Assembly (NCBI RefSeq): GCF_002812045.1
Contig: NZ_NPEG01000001.1
Coordinates: 558,001 to 622,000 of the forward strand
DNA: 64,000 nucleotides
DNA from: Leptospira haakeii
Lineage (GTDB): Bacteria; Spirochaetota; Leptospiria; Leptospirales; Leptospiraceae
Direction: 5' to 3'
In this document: positions 1-8,696 of the stretch, in pieces
Position numbering within the stretch: position 1 is the stretch's first letter
How the letters are laid out: each line of letters starts with the position of its first letter
Program-made: the position numbers and the translations under genes
The notes under the pieces: model-generated
What the model saw: only the letters and a program-made list of their open reading frames with translations
Told to the model about the DNA's origin: nothing
Databases searched by the model: none

Positions 1-912
1 ACCGCCTAAGCTTAAGTTCAAGACCTTTGCACCATTTCGTACTGCAAAGTTAATCCCTTTAATAATAGTAGCGGTATCTCCAGAACCTGATTGATCTAAA
101 ACTCGGACCGCCATAATTTTAGCAGTCCAACAAACTCCTGCAACCCCAGTTGCATTATTTCCTTTGGCTCCAATTGTACCCGCCACATGAGTTCCATGGC
201 CATTCAAATCCATAGGATCAGAATTATTATTCACATAATTCCAACCGTTAGAGCAGGAACCTAAAGAAACTCCTTTATCAGAAACACAAGAGCCTGAACT
301 CCACATATTCGCGCTTAGGTCTTGGTGATTATAATTCACACCGGAATCCACAACAGCTACAATAGTATTCGCACAATCTGTATTCACATCCCAAGCACTT
401 TCCATTCTCATATCACTGTTGCTTGTTCCAGGATTATTTGTGGGATAAGTATAAGTTATAACGCTCTGACCAGTATTATTCATTCCCCATAATTGATTGT
501 AAATCGGATCGTTCGGGGAAGTGTTTGCATGGTAGATGTAATTCGGCTGCACATATTCCACATCGGGATGAGTAGAATATTCAGTAATTGCCTCTTCTAC
601 AGTTTGGCCTTCTCTCAATTCTACTTGAGAAATTCCTGTCTCACCTAAATCGTTTAAAACTTTTCCATTAAAAGAACTGACTGCATACGATTTTATCGAG
701 TCGCCTGCTTTATCTTTGAACTTAACCAAAACTTCGGAAGATTTGAATTTTATTTTGGAGTTTCTTTTATAATACTTTTTATTATCAGTATTTCCCGACG
801 GATCCAAAAGTTTGGACAAGGTCGGAGCAACATTCGTTTGTTTTTCGGCAAAAAGATAACCGATAGATAAAATCGAAAAAATAAAAGTAAATAAGGTGAA
901 TTTATTCTTCAT
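1..912 (-). CDS. Subtilisin-like serine protease (S8), C-terminus outside window
   Basis: Reads from ATG at 912 leftwards and runs off the window edge, so only about the first 304 residues are seen. An N-terminal signal peptide (start MKNKFTLFTFIFSILSIGYLFA) is followed by a propeptide-like region (EVLVKFK, then VEYVQPNY). The catalytic domain then begins with the Asp motif VDSGVNYNH and the His motif GHGTHVAGT. The catalytic Ser lies beyond the edge. In the S8 family this is a secreted endopeptidase made as a zymogen. It starts 9 bases after the stop of the choice-of-anchor-D lipoprotein gene, so the two are probably co-transcribed and the lipoprotein may anchor, present or be processed by the protease (inference). 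No strong Shine-Dalgarno is visible, which fits translational coupling. The family is certain; the substrate is unknown. Confidence 0.9.
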   Translation of the reverse strand, partial: MKNKFTLFTFIFSILSIGYLFAEKQTNVAPTLSKLLDPSGNTDNKKYYKRNSKIKFKSSEVLVKFKDKAGDSIKSYAVSSFNGKVLNDLGETGISQVELREGQTVEEAITEYSTHPDVEYVQPNYIYHANTSPNDPIYNQLWGMNNTGQSVITYTYPTNNPGTSNSDMRMESAWDVNTDCANTIVAVVDSGVNYNHQDLSANMWSSGSCVSDKGVSLGSCSNGWNYVNNNSDPMDLNGHGTHVAGTIGAKGNNATGVAGVCWTAKIMAVRVLDQSGSGDTATIIKGINFAVRNGAKVLNLSLGG

Positions 913-921
913 AAGATTTAT

Positions 922-2436
922 TTAATATCCTGGAGAACTTACTGTAGCTTGGATCGATTTCGAAAATGCCGATCCTGTTGCATTAAATTGAGAAAATGAT
1001 TTCACTCGAATATACCAAGTTCCAGCAGAACTTACTGTAATCGTTTTATAATTCGGAGTATATGGATCTCCCGCATACATTACGTCAGCATCGCAGACTA
1101 CGCCCGAATCTCCTTGTGCACTAAAGTCCGAACCTTTTTTATAACAAACTCTGTAAGCACCCGAAGCCATATGAACTGCATGCTCTTTAGAATGTGCCCA
1201 AGTTACTATAACATCCCTTCTTCCCCCCGCACCGGAAACAGCCAGAACGGAACTGGAAGAATTTCCTCCCTTTCCATTGCTAGTACTCAAGGTAACAGTA
1301 GCAGATTTGGAACCAACACTTGTAGGACTGAACTTGACCAAGAAGGTAGCAGAAGCATTTGGAGCAAGGCTCGTAGAAGTAGGTTGGGTAATCGTAAACT
1401 CTCCCGGATCTGTTCCACTTAAGGACACTGGAGTAGTAAGATCTAAATTAGAACTTCCTAAATTACGGATCGTAATTGTTTTACTCGAAGATATTTCTCC
1501 AGGGAAAACACTCCCAAAAGAATAAGAGAATCCTGTGCTACTTGTAATATCTCTCGAAATATTATTATTATCAGAGTAAAACACCGAAATTTGAGGGGCA
1601 TTTCCAGAAGTCCCTACTCCGGAAAGACCAATAACATAACTTGCTGTATTCGGATCATTACTATCGATTGAAATCGAAGCGGAGAATGTAGAAGCAGAAG
1701 ACGGGTTAAACGAAATCGTAAATGTATAAGTCTTTTTAGGGGAAATTGTAACAGGAATACCGTTTTCGCTGAACGAACTTGCATCCGGTCCACTTAACGA
1801 AATATTAGAAATTACTAAATCTTGCTCTCCGCTATTTTTAACGGTAATCGTTTTAGAAGAAGTTCCTCCAGACGCCGCGTAAAAGTTAGTCTGTGAATTC
1901 GGAATAAAATTAAAACTATCTTCCGAAACCTGGATAGCAGGGGCTGGAGCCTCCGTACCTGTTCCTTTTAAATATAGAATATATGTGCCTATATTCGGAT
2001 CATCCGAATTAATAATCAGATATGCGGCTTTTACACCGGCCGAACTCGGTTGAAAACTGATCTGAAAAGAGCTGGAATCTCCATCCGCCAAACTAGTACT
2101 CGAAGGTTGGGAATTGATCACATATTGAGAAGAATGGATCCCACCTTTAGAGACCGCATCCGGATTTCCAGTAAGAGTAACAGTGAAGTTCCCATTATTC
2201 TCGATCTTCAAAGTATTAGAAGAGGAAGAACTAATTAGCACGGAACCTAAGGAAAGTGTAGAACCGGAAGAATATCGATTACCTGCCGAATCTGAAACAT
2301 GCAGCCCCGTAATACCGGAAGAAGGAAAAATTGGAAATAATTTCATTCCTCCGCCCCCTCCTCCACAATTCAGTTGAGGAAGGAATCCCGCTAAAACACT
2401 TAAGATAAAAATAAAACGATAATAACCTGAGCCCAA
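922..2436 (-). CDS. Choice-of-anchor-D repeat lipoprotein
   Basis: 504 residues from a TTG start at 2436, chosen because AAGGA lies 8 bases upstream and the reading begins directly with a signal peptide. The lipobox is around LPQLNC, followed by a glycine run, so it is probably lipidated. The body holds about three beta-sandwich repeats of the choice-of-anchor-D/ASPM-SPD-2-Hydin type. Each has a conserved TITVKNSG-like strand, a FNPSSA-like strand and a DPNTASYV-like strand. The last ~100 residues look fibronectin-III-like (GTWYIRVKSFSQF) with a Cys pair. Such domains are structural or adhesive. It resembles the repeats of the larger protein at 3272-6160, and the subtilase gene follows after 9 bases. 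No enzymatic motif is seen, and surface location is inference. Confidence 0.8.
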   Translation of the reverse strand: MGSGYYRFIFILSVLAGFLPQLNCGGGGGGMKLFPIFPSSGITGLHVSDSAGNRYSSGSTLSLGSVLISSSSSNTLKIENNGNFTVTLTGNPDAVSKGGIHSSQYVINSQPSSTSLADGDSSSFQISFQPSSAGVKAAYLIINSDDPNIGTYILYLKGTGTEAPAPAIQVSEDSFNFIPNSQTNFYAASGGTSSKTITVKNSGEQDLVISNISLSGPDASSFSENGIPVTISPKKTYTFTISFNPSSASTFSASISIDSNDPNTASYVIGLSGVGTSGNAPQISVFYSDNNNISRDITSSTGFSYSFGSVFPGEISSSKTITIRNLGSSNLDLTTPVSLSGTDPGEFTITQPTSTSLAPNASATFLVKFSPTSVGSKSATVTLSTSNGKGGNSSSSVLAVSGAGGRRDVIVTWAHSKEHAVHMASGAYRVCYKKGSDFSAQGDSGVVCDADVMYAGDPYTPNYKTITVSSAGTWYIRVKSFSQFNATGSAFSKSIQATVSSPGY

Positions 2437-2663
2437 TCTCTAATCCTTAATATGTTGGAATTCCTACGTGGAACCCAATATCGGTATGATATTATAAACA
2501 ACTGGAGACTACGTTTCTCCCATTCTATTGCCGAATGTTTGGAAAGGTACGTCCAGAAAAATACGACCTTAAGATCAGGAAGAATTGGCAGAATAATTCT
2601 AAAAAACGGTGAAAAAAGGGAACTTATAAGTGAAAAATTAGCATGGTCTCTCCCTTAAATAAA

Positions 2664-2695
2664 AAAAGCCGCAGGATTTACACCCAGCGGCTTTT
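2664..2695 (-). terminator. Rho-independent terminator after the 2718-3260 gene
   Basis: Inverted repeat AAAAGCCGC (2664-2672) and GCGGCTTTT (2687-2695) with a 14-base loop. On the minus strand the hairpin continues into a seven-T run (2661-2667). It lies 23 bases past the stop of the minus-strand gene ending at 2718 and separates that operon from the TTG-started lipoprotein gene downstream. Confidence 0.85.
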
Positions 2696-2717
2696 CAAAC
2701 TTAGCTAGTAGATAAGT

Positions 2718-3260
2718 TTATTTCTTTTCCAGAGTTTTATTCCTTCTATATTTTTCGAAATCCTCTTTGGACGGAAGAGTTTTCTTTTTAAAAGCGGAAT
2801 ATCTGGCTTCTTGCAAAGTAGAATCTACGGTTTTACCGATAGATTTATCATTTTTGAAAGTTCCCAAGAAAATTTCGGCCTTCTGAGGATCCTTTCCGTA
2901 AAAGGCAGAAGAGTAACTTTTTACCGATAGATTACGCAAAGATTTATGCTGATTTCCATCTTCGATCTTACTCTTTAAAACTGATTCGGATTCTTCCGTA
3001 GGATAATACTCCAGAAGAGCGATCGCTTTTTCTTTCACATAGATCCTAATAGAAGAATCTTCTGTAATCGCTTTCAAGTAAGGAACCGGATCAGAAACAA
3101 TCCTATCCAAAGAAGTTTTAAACTCCGCCTTAGATTTATGCCTGCTAATCGTTAGATCCGATTTTACCTTAGAGTAAACAGAAGGATCAATCGATTGAGC
3201 AGTTACCGGCAGCGCAAACGCTGCCAGTAAAAGAATAAGTAATATTTTCTTAATATACAT
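2718..3260 (-). CDS. Small secreted protein, HEAT-like helical
   Basis: 180 residues. I chose ATG at 3260 because GGAG lies 6 bases upstream and the product then starts with a clean signal peptide (MYIKKILLILLLAAFALPVTAQS). A weaker in-frame ATG at 3270-3272 overlaps the stop of the metzincin gene (TAATG). The mature part is charged and mostly helical. Segments such as YLKAITEDSSIRIYVKEKAIALLEYYPTEE recall HEAT/armadillo-like damage-repair scaffolds, but I cannot assign a family. It is translationally coupled to the upstream metalloprotease-like lipoprotein, so it may be a periplasmic partner of it (inference). Confidence 0.72.
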   Translation of the reverse strand: MYIKKILLILLLAAFALPVTAQSIDPSVYSKVKSDLTISRHKSKAEFKTSLDRIVSDPVPYLKAITEDSSIRIYVKEKAIALLEYYPTEESESVLKSKIEDGNQHKSLRNLSVKSYSSAFYGKDPQKAEIFLGTFKNDKSIGKTVDSTLQEARYSAFKKKTLPSKEDFEKYRRNKTLEKK

Positions 3261-3271
3261 TTTCGACTCCA

Positions 3272-6160
3272 TTAATATGCTAACGGGTTGCTTCTCAGAA
3301 TCCAACCTTGTTCTCCAGTAAGTTGAGTCTGAGATGTTACACCATCTCCGGCCCAGAACATCAGGTTTAATGCGCCTGAATTGGTGAATAAGCTTCCGGA
3401 ACATTCTGAGATAGATACAAATCCGTCTGTATTAGTATCCTGAGAACTCAAGCAGTAAGGAGTTTCAATCAATGCGTCTCTTGCATTTAGACCGAACATA
3501 CTCAATGTAGAGCTTGCTCCCCCTCTTTCGTTCGTATGGAAAAGCCCTAAGAAGTGGCCTGCTTCGTGAGCGATAGTATCTCCCAAGAACTGTTGATCAC
3601 CTGCACTCAGAGCAGTTGCAGCAGATCCAGAAGTCCTATGAGGTTCGATCAACACGATCATTCCCGCCTTCTTCGTTGCTACTATTCCAGGAACTCCCGG
3701 GATACCGGCAGCCATTCCAAGTAATCCTGCATAATTCGAATTGGATGTATCCGATGTTAGGAAGATATTCAAGGAATTTGCATTTTGCGCAGAACCAGTT
3801 GTAGTGTACAACTTAGTTAATGAACTTGCAAGAGTTCCGGTCTCATCTTCGAAATCAGTCAGATCTAAAAATTCGGAAGCAGATACGCTTGTGGCAGAGA
3901 ATTGGACATCTATTTTCACAGAATCCTGAGCATAGATGCTAGTAATTCTATCAACCGCATCTTGTAAACCTGCAACAGTATAAGTCGGGTAAGAGTCTTG
4001 GACGAATATAAACCGAATATTCAGTTTCTTTCTGTAAGTCCAAACCTTAGACAAACCACTGGTGTTGGTAGTACCAGATGTAGTAGTAAATGTTCTTTCT
4101 TCATTCAATCTTGCATTACATCCTCTGATGATAGAGTAGCTTGCATTAGTCGCGCTAAAGCTAACAGGAGAGTTCATGTCGAAATAAATCGTTTGAGATA
4201 CATTCGGAGTGATTGTGATCGCGCCAGAGCCTCCCAGCAGATTTAAGAATTGTGAAGAAGTTGTTCCATAAGGTAACAACCCGGAGAAATTCGTGAGTCC
4301 CACTCCATCTCTCGTCTCATAAAGAGCAGATTGAGTTGAATTGTAGATACCGCTGAACATTCCGAACAATGTAGAAGTCAAGCTATGCGGTTGATTAATA
4401 TAATAAATCGCCGCAGGGAAAGACGGTCCGATGGTTATCGGCTTCGTGCTTGAATAATACAGTGTCTGCCCGCTACCTCCGTAATTCGCAATAGTACCAA
4501 GGTTTGACGTAACCGATTGGGTGCTAATATCGAAACAAGGAGCACTTGGTTCAACACCATTGGCTGACAAGTTGATCACATAACTACTTTCATCCGAGTC
4601 ATTATTTGCGATGGTTAAGGTCGCAGTCTTAGTCCCTGTAGAAGTAGGAGAGAATGTAACCGTGAAAGTAGATGTTCCACTCGCTGACACAGTAGCGGAA
4701 GGTTGAGAAGCAACAGTAAACAGTGACGAATCAGTTCCTCCCACAACCACACGAGGGGTTCCACTTAAGTTCAGAGTTGCGGTTCCAGTGTTTTCTACAG
4801 TAAATGTTGTAGTTGCACTAGTAGTACCGATTCTCGTATCCGCAATACCTGAATATGTTCCGGAACTTGCGATACTTGTAGAAGCTTGTTTCAAATTAAT
4901 TTCAGGAGCAGGTGTTGGAGTTCCAGTGCCTGTGATCGTGAAATCATAAGGATTCTCGTCCGAGTCGTTATTTGCGATTGAGATAGATGCTGTTTTTGCA
5001 CCTGTAGAAGTAGGAACAAATCGAACTGAGAAAGTTGTATTTCCAGCACTAGCTACGCTCGTGGTGCTAGGTTGAACGGTAACTTCGAATTGATTCGCAT
5101 TCGTTCCAGTAATATCAACAATCGGAGTTCCGGTTAAACTTAGCGAAGCAGTTCCTAAGTTCTGGATCCTAAATTGGACAGCAGAACCCGCTACGTTCTC
5201 CACTTGGCTTCCGAAATCAGAAGAACCACTTCCATCCGCGATATTTACGGAACCTGAAACTTTTTGTACATTTATCTCAGGAACAGGTGTTGGATTTCCA
5301 GTCCCGGAAAGACCGAAAGTATAATTCGGAGTTCCTGCATCATCACTTGGGATAGTAATCGTAGCGGTCTTAACCCCGGTAGAAGTAGGAGAGAATGTAA
5401 CTGAGAATGTTGTAGAACCGGAAACCGCAACGGTGTTGCTTGTCCCAGTTGTATCCAAAGTATATTGGTTCGCATTCGTTCCAGTCAGAGTGATTGTACT
5501 TAAATTTAAAGTAGCATCTCCGATATTATTGATCGTAAAAGATACTGCAGTTCCACTCGTATTCTCCTGAACACTTGTAAAAGTATGAACGCTAGATCCG
5601 CTAGTGAAAGTAGTAGATCCTCTTTTTACTTGAATATCTGGAGCAGGAGCTGGATTTGCAGTTCCACTCAAATTCAAAATGAATGAAGGAGTGTTCGGAT
5701 CATTGGATGCTATTTGCAACTGAGCCGATTTAGTACCGGTTGATCCAGATGGAGAGAAAGTCACTGTGAACTCAGTAGTTTCTCCGGGATCCAAAACATT
5801 ATCGGTACCTGATTGATCCACAGTAAATTGTGCTGCCTCCGCTCCTGTTTTTGCAATGATAGGAGTGCTAGTCAGATTTAAAGTTTGCTCACCATTATTT
5901 TGGATCGTGAAAACTCTAGCAGTGCTGCTTTGAGTAATTTTTACACTTCCCAAATTTTCCGTAGAACTATCTGGTACAGAAGTTACTATACCACTTCCTC
6001 TATAAACTCGAATGGTAGGATCAGGATTAGGAGTTTCTGCAGTTTCACCAGGCGGTAAAAGTAAAGGCCCCTTTCCTCCACCCTTCGGGCAATTTACGAA
6101 GGAGAAAAGAATAACAAGAGCTAAAACACTCTTGAAAAAAAATGTCGTAGACCGTTTCAT
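3272..6160 (-). CDS. Lipoprotein with anchor-D repeats and metzincin-like protease domain
   Basis: 962 residues from ATG at 6160, where a signal peptide and lipobox (VLFSFVNC) begin. An upstream in-frame extension is unlikely. Four ~105-residue choice-of-anchor-D repeats follow, each opening with a PAPEIN-like strand and ending with TFTVTFSPTSTGTKTATLTI-like strands and a D(S)DE or DDAGTP loop. After a ~150-residue linker comes a C-terminal domain with HEAGHFLGLFH at residues 865-875. This is the complete HExxHxxGxxH zinc motif of metzincins, with E866 as catalytic base. A candidate Met-turn lies at M934 (ALNLMFW). The protein is therefore a plausible active surface zinc peptidase on a repeat stalk. 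The substrate is unknown, and no propeptide Cys switch is obvious. Confidence 0.85.
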   Translation of the reverse strand: MKRSTTFFFKSVLALVILFSFVNCPKGGGKGPLLLPPGETAETPNPDPTIRVYRGSGIVTSVPDSSTENLGSVKITQSSTARVFTIQNNGEQTLNLTSTPIIAKTGAEAAQFTVDQSGTDNVLDPGETTEFTVTFSPSGSTGTKSAQLQIASNDPNTPSFILNLSGTANPAPAPDIQVKRGSTTFTSGSSVHTFTSVQENTSGTAVSFTINNIGDATLNLSTITLTGTNANQYTLDTTGTSNTVAVSGSTTFSVTFSPTSTGVKTATITIPSDDAGTPNYTFGLSGTGNPTPVPEINVQKVSGSVNIADGSGSSDFGSQVENVAGSAVQFRIQNLGTASLSLTGTPIVDITGTNANQFEVTVQPSTTSVASAGNTTFSVRFVPTSTGAKTASISIANNDSDENPYDFTITGTGTPTPAPEINLKQASTSIASSGTYSGIADTRIGTTSATTTFTVENTGTATLNLSGTPRVVVGGTDSSLFTVASQPSATVSASGTSTFTVTFSPTSTGTKTATLTIANNDSDESSYVINLSANGVEPSAPCFDISTQSVTSNLGTIANYGGSGQTLYYSSTKPITIGPSFPAAIYYINQPHSLTSTLFGMFSGIYNSTQSALYETRDGVGLTNFSGLLPYGTTSSQFLNLLGGSGAITITPNVSQTIYFDMNSPVSFSATNASYSIIRGCNARLNEERTFTTTSGTTNTSGLSKVWTYRKKLNIRFIFVQDSYPTYTVAGLQDAVDRITSIYAQDSVKIDVQFSATSVSASEFLDLTDFEDETGTLASSLTKLYTTTGSAQNANSLNIFLTSDTSNSNYAGLLGMAAGIPGVPGIVATKKAGMIVLIEPHRTSGSAATALSAGDQQFLGDTIAHEAGHFLGLFHTNERGGASSTLSMFGLNARDALIETPYCLSSQDTNTDGFVSISECSGSLFTNSGALNLMFWAGDGVTSQTQLTGEQGWILRSNPLAY

Positions 6161-6690
6161 ATCGGAACTTTTCGACCTCTCTGTTTCCAATTTTATTAAG
6201 CACCAACTCCCAAATGGGTTGGAATGCCTTCTTCCTACGTTAGCCAAAATTGTATACAACTCAGACAAAGGTTCCCAAAAAATTATCAAAAATGTGTCTA
6301 TGCACTTGTTTAACCTGTTTTTTTTCTAAAAACCGCACAGTATACGAAAAGTTATCCTATAATTGAGTGATCTTTTTCAAGCGGCCATACCTCAAATTGG
6401 ATACGAACTTGTTGCGTGTCGGATAACGTTACTGCCAGAATAGTAGTCACCCAGGAAACGAATTAAACACCTTCGGATTTTTGAGATAGCGAAAGTCCAT
6501 TTTCAACCGAGGAAACTTCTCCCCGAAAACCACAAATGGAAGGAATTTTGAAACCAGATTGTGATAATTTGGAAAGAAAAAATTTCAATATTTTGCTTTG
6601 AATCGGCTTATAACTTGAAAATACTTATACCCCAGGATTGAGAATGCCGATAGGTAGTAAGAGCCTAAAAACCTCGTCCAATAGAGATTT
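6161..6690. other. 530-bp divergent intergenic region
   Basis: Lies between the start of the minus-strand metzincin gene and the plus-strand secreted protein, so it should carry both promoters. I see no open frame with a ribosome binding site. There is a short palindrome TTGTATACAA near 6250 and several A/T runs, but no -35/-10 pair I would defend and no terminator. Confidence 0.5.
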
Positions 6691-7482
6691 ATGATCCTTA
6701 GAAAGTACTCGGTCTTCTTCTATATTTCGGTTTTATTCTCCCAGACCCCCATGTTTGCCTTGGGAACCTATTCTGAGGGGTGGACGGTCGCTAAATTGAC
6801 CCAATTTGAGAGCCGAGGGATCGTATACGAATCCTATGAAGGTGTGATAGAAGTCCTAACTTTCGATCCGGCAGAAGAATGTGAGGAAACCAGGGACGAA
6901 TGTTATACCCCTGTGCGTAAAAAAGCGAACGTGAGCGTTCGTCCGGAAAATGCAGATGTAGTGAATTTCCTGATGAAAAATCTGAATCAAACGATATTGA
7001 TCCAATTCAATATCCACAGGATCCAACCTATTGCACTTTCTAGCAGTATAGAGGTCATCAATGCACAATATCAAGAAAATGTAATACCTCATAGTACTCC
7101 CGTAAAAGATCCAAGCGGAAGGATTACCGTATGGGTCCAGGCCCATGATACTTCTCACCCAATCGAAAAGATGGCAACTAGCAAGACAGGTGGAAAAAGG
7201 AACTTCTCCGTAACGGGAAGGATCGTAAGTTTAGAATACAAAGGTACGATTCTAGGAACTTATGAAGGTCTTTATATGGATGAGTCTAGGGGAAGGATAC
7301 ATCCATTCTCCATTACCTCAGAAGAAATGGCGGAATTTGCCTGGAAGGCTATGAAGTATACCGGTCGATATTATCTAGGTGTCTCAGTGGCTTACGTAAC
7401 CGGCGTCAGAGAATCGCATTACGATATATTCGAGATTAATTTTAGAGAACCTGCGGGCGCTCAAGAAAGACCTAAAAACTAA
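6691..7482 (+). CDS. Conserved-type secreted protein of unknown function
   Basis: 263 residues starting MILRKYSVFFYISVLFSQTPMFALG, a typical signal peptide. The mature protein is about 240 residues, acidic in the middle, with a Cys pair (EECEETRDECY) and beta-rich predicted segments. Two parts resemble each other (GIVYESYEGVIEVLTFDP and GTILGTYEGLYMDESRGRI), suggesting an internal duplication of a beta domain. No catalytic motif or family is recognised. The Shine-Dalgarno is weak (AGAG 6 bases before ATG). Its 3' end overlaps the convergent lipoprotein gene by 11 bases. Confidence 0.7.
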   Translation: MILRKYSVFFYISVLFSQTPMFALGTYSEGWTVAKLTQFESRGIVYESYEGVIEVLTFDPAEECEETRDECYTPVRKKANVSVRPENADVVNFLMKNLNQTILIQFNIHRIQPIALSSSIEVINAQYQENVIPHSTPVKDPSGRITVWVQAHDTSHPIEKMATSKTGGKRNFSVTGRIVSLEYKGTILGTYEGLYMDESRGRIHPFSITSEEMAEFAWKAMKYTGRYYLGVSVAYVTGVRESHYDIFEINFREPAGAQERPKN

Positions 7483-7975
7483 AATTGCTTAAATAAGATT
7501 TAGAATCCGAAGTAAATTGTCTGCAAACTAAATAACCTTCACTTCCGTTTCCAGTTAGAACAAGCACTTCTAGATTACCTGAAAAATTTCCGGACAAATC
7601 TTCTCTAATATAAACTTGAGCATCCCCAAGTTCTATCGGAGCTTCCAATCCGAAATGAAGAATGTCCCATACCAATTCTTCTTTCCAAAAACTTTCGTCG
7701 ACTGAATTGCCCTTCTTCCAACCTTCTTTCAAAAAAAGTTCCGGAGAAACTTTCAAATTAAAATGAACATATACATTTTGATCTGAAGGCTCGGCAAAAA
7801 TTCTCAAATTCCGAGTATCTTCCAACTTGTGAGATTCTACATAATAGGCGGCGTCTTTCACCATTCCTAAGGAAGGATCTAGAACTTCGTATAGATCGCC
7901 CTCACAATTCGAACTCACTATAAAAGAGAGCACGAACAATAGGGCGTAAAAGAAATGTCTAAACGAAAGTCCCAT
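7472..7975 (-). CDS. Putative small lipoprotein
   Basis: 167 residues from ATG. The N-terminus MGLSFRHFFYALLFVLSFIVSSNCEGD has a lipobox-like IVSSNC, so lipidation is likely, and the E following Cys+1 is common in Leptospira lipoproteins. The mature part is a compact beta-rich domain (LRIFAEPSDQNVYVHFNLKVSPE and APIELGDAQVYIREDLSG). I do not recognise a family; it vaguely recalls carbohydrate-binding-like folds, which is only a guess. It stands alone and converges on the preceding plus-strand gene. Confidence 0.68.
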   Translation of the reverse strand: MGLSFRHFFYALLFVLSFIVSSNCEGDLYEVLDPSLGMVKDAAYYVESHKLEDTRNLRIFAEPSDQNVYVHFNLKVSPELFLKEGWKKGNSVDESFWKEELVWDILHFGLEAPIELGDAQVYIREDLSGNFSGNLEVLVLTGNGSEGYLVCRQFTSDSKSYLSNFSF

Positions 7976-8195
7976 ATCTAAATAATCTTAACATGAAAGG
8001 ACGAAGTTTTTTTCAGAATTTTCGAAGAAAACTCATTTTGGAAAGAAATTTCTGACAAATAAATACGCCGGCTAATAATAAAGATTTATATACACTCGTT
8101 TAGCTATTTGGAAATTTTTTTCTCCTGCACAAAAATAATACAGCATAAGTATTAAAACCCCCTGCCTATTTTTCGACTTGACAAAACTTCCAAAC

Positions 8196-8213
8196 TATTT
8201 CGATGTCTAAATA
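8196..8213. promoter_or_regulatory. Probable MarR operator at its own gene
   Basis: TATTTCGATGTCTAAATA matches the perfect palindrome before the neighbouring SDR gene (8664-8681) at 16 of 18 positions. It ends one base before the ATG of the MarR gene, so binding would block initiation directly. A TTGACA box is at 8178-8183. Autoregulation is inferred from position and similarity. Confidence 0.65.
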
Positions 8214-8214
8214 A

Positions 8215-8643
8215 ATGAAGCCAGAGTATGTAATTCATTTATTGTCCAGAACCAGAGATCGGATCCAAAAACATTTGTCCGAAGAATTCCTGAAGCAAGG
8301 TATTCAAGATTTGGTTCCAGCTCACGGAGGTGTACTTTTTATACTAGGTAAAGAAGGCCCGCTTATAATGAGTGAATTAGCAAAGTTATTAGATAGGACC
8401 AACTCTACTGTGACCGCTCTTCTGGACAAAATGGAAGAATTCGGTTATGTTAAAAGATCCAAACCTTACGAAGACGAAAGAGTAACTTCCGCAGAATTAA
8501 CGGATAAGGGAAAACAAACCTTAGAGAAAGTGCAAAGAGCTTCCAAGGCTACACTTACAAAACTCAGTCAGAATTTAGAACAGGGAGAAAAAGAAGAGTT
8601 CATGCGAATTTTAACTAAAATCCATTCGAATTTCGATATATAA
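8215..8643 (+). CDS. MarR-family transcriptional regulator
   Basis: 142 residues, the usual MarR length. The winged helix-turn-helix covers about residues 30-95. LIMSELAKLLDRTNSTVTALLDKMEEFGYVKRSK contains the recognition helix, and YEDERVTSAELTDKG is the wing with the family's D-x-R signature. Flanking helices form the dimer. No Shine-Dalgarno is visible before the ATG because the operator-like sequence occupies that place. The next gene (SDR) begins 53 bases downstream and has its own copy of the operator, so MarR probably represses itself and the SDR. The ligand cannot be read from the sequence. Confidence 0.92.
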   Translation: MKPEYVIHLLSRTRDRIQKHLSEEFLKQGIQDLVPAHGGVLFILGKEGPLIMSELAKLLDRTNSTVTALLDKMEEFGYVKRSKPYEDERVTSAELTDKGKQTLEKVQRASKATLTKLSQNLEQGEKEEFMRILTKIHSNFDI

Positions 8644-8663
8644 CGTAAATTTTTTTGCATTAA

Positions 8664-8681
8664 TATTTCGATATCGAAATA
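8664..8681. promoter_or_regulatory. MarR operator before the SDR gene
   Basis: TATTTCGATATCGAAATA is a perfect 18-bp palindrome lying between the MarR and SDR genes. It ends shortly before the SDR Shine-Dalgarno (AGGAG at 8685-8689). Its near-copy at the MarR start supports assigning it to that regulator. Confidence 0.75.
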
Positions 8682-8696
8682 AATAGGAGAACATCT

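Noticed and set aside
2452..2658. Plus-strand frame of 68 codons between two minus-strand genes
   Set aside because: No ribosome binding site, basic low-complexity product and no domain; it lies over the upstream region of the lipoprotein gene.
3900..6000. Apparent DNA repeats of ~320 bp
   Set aside because: Explained by the four choice-of-anchor-D protein repeats; not CRISPR or a mobile element.
6245..6260. Palindrome TTGTATACAA as an operator
   Set aside because: Only 10 bp and no second copy or linked regulator.
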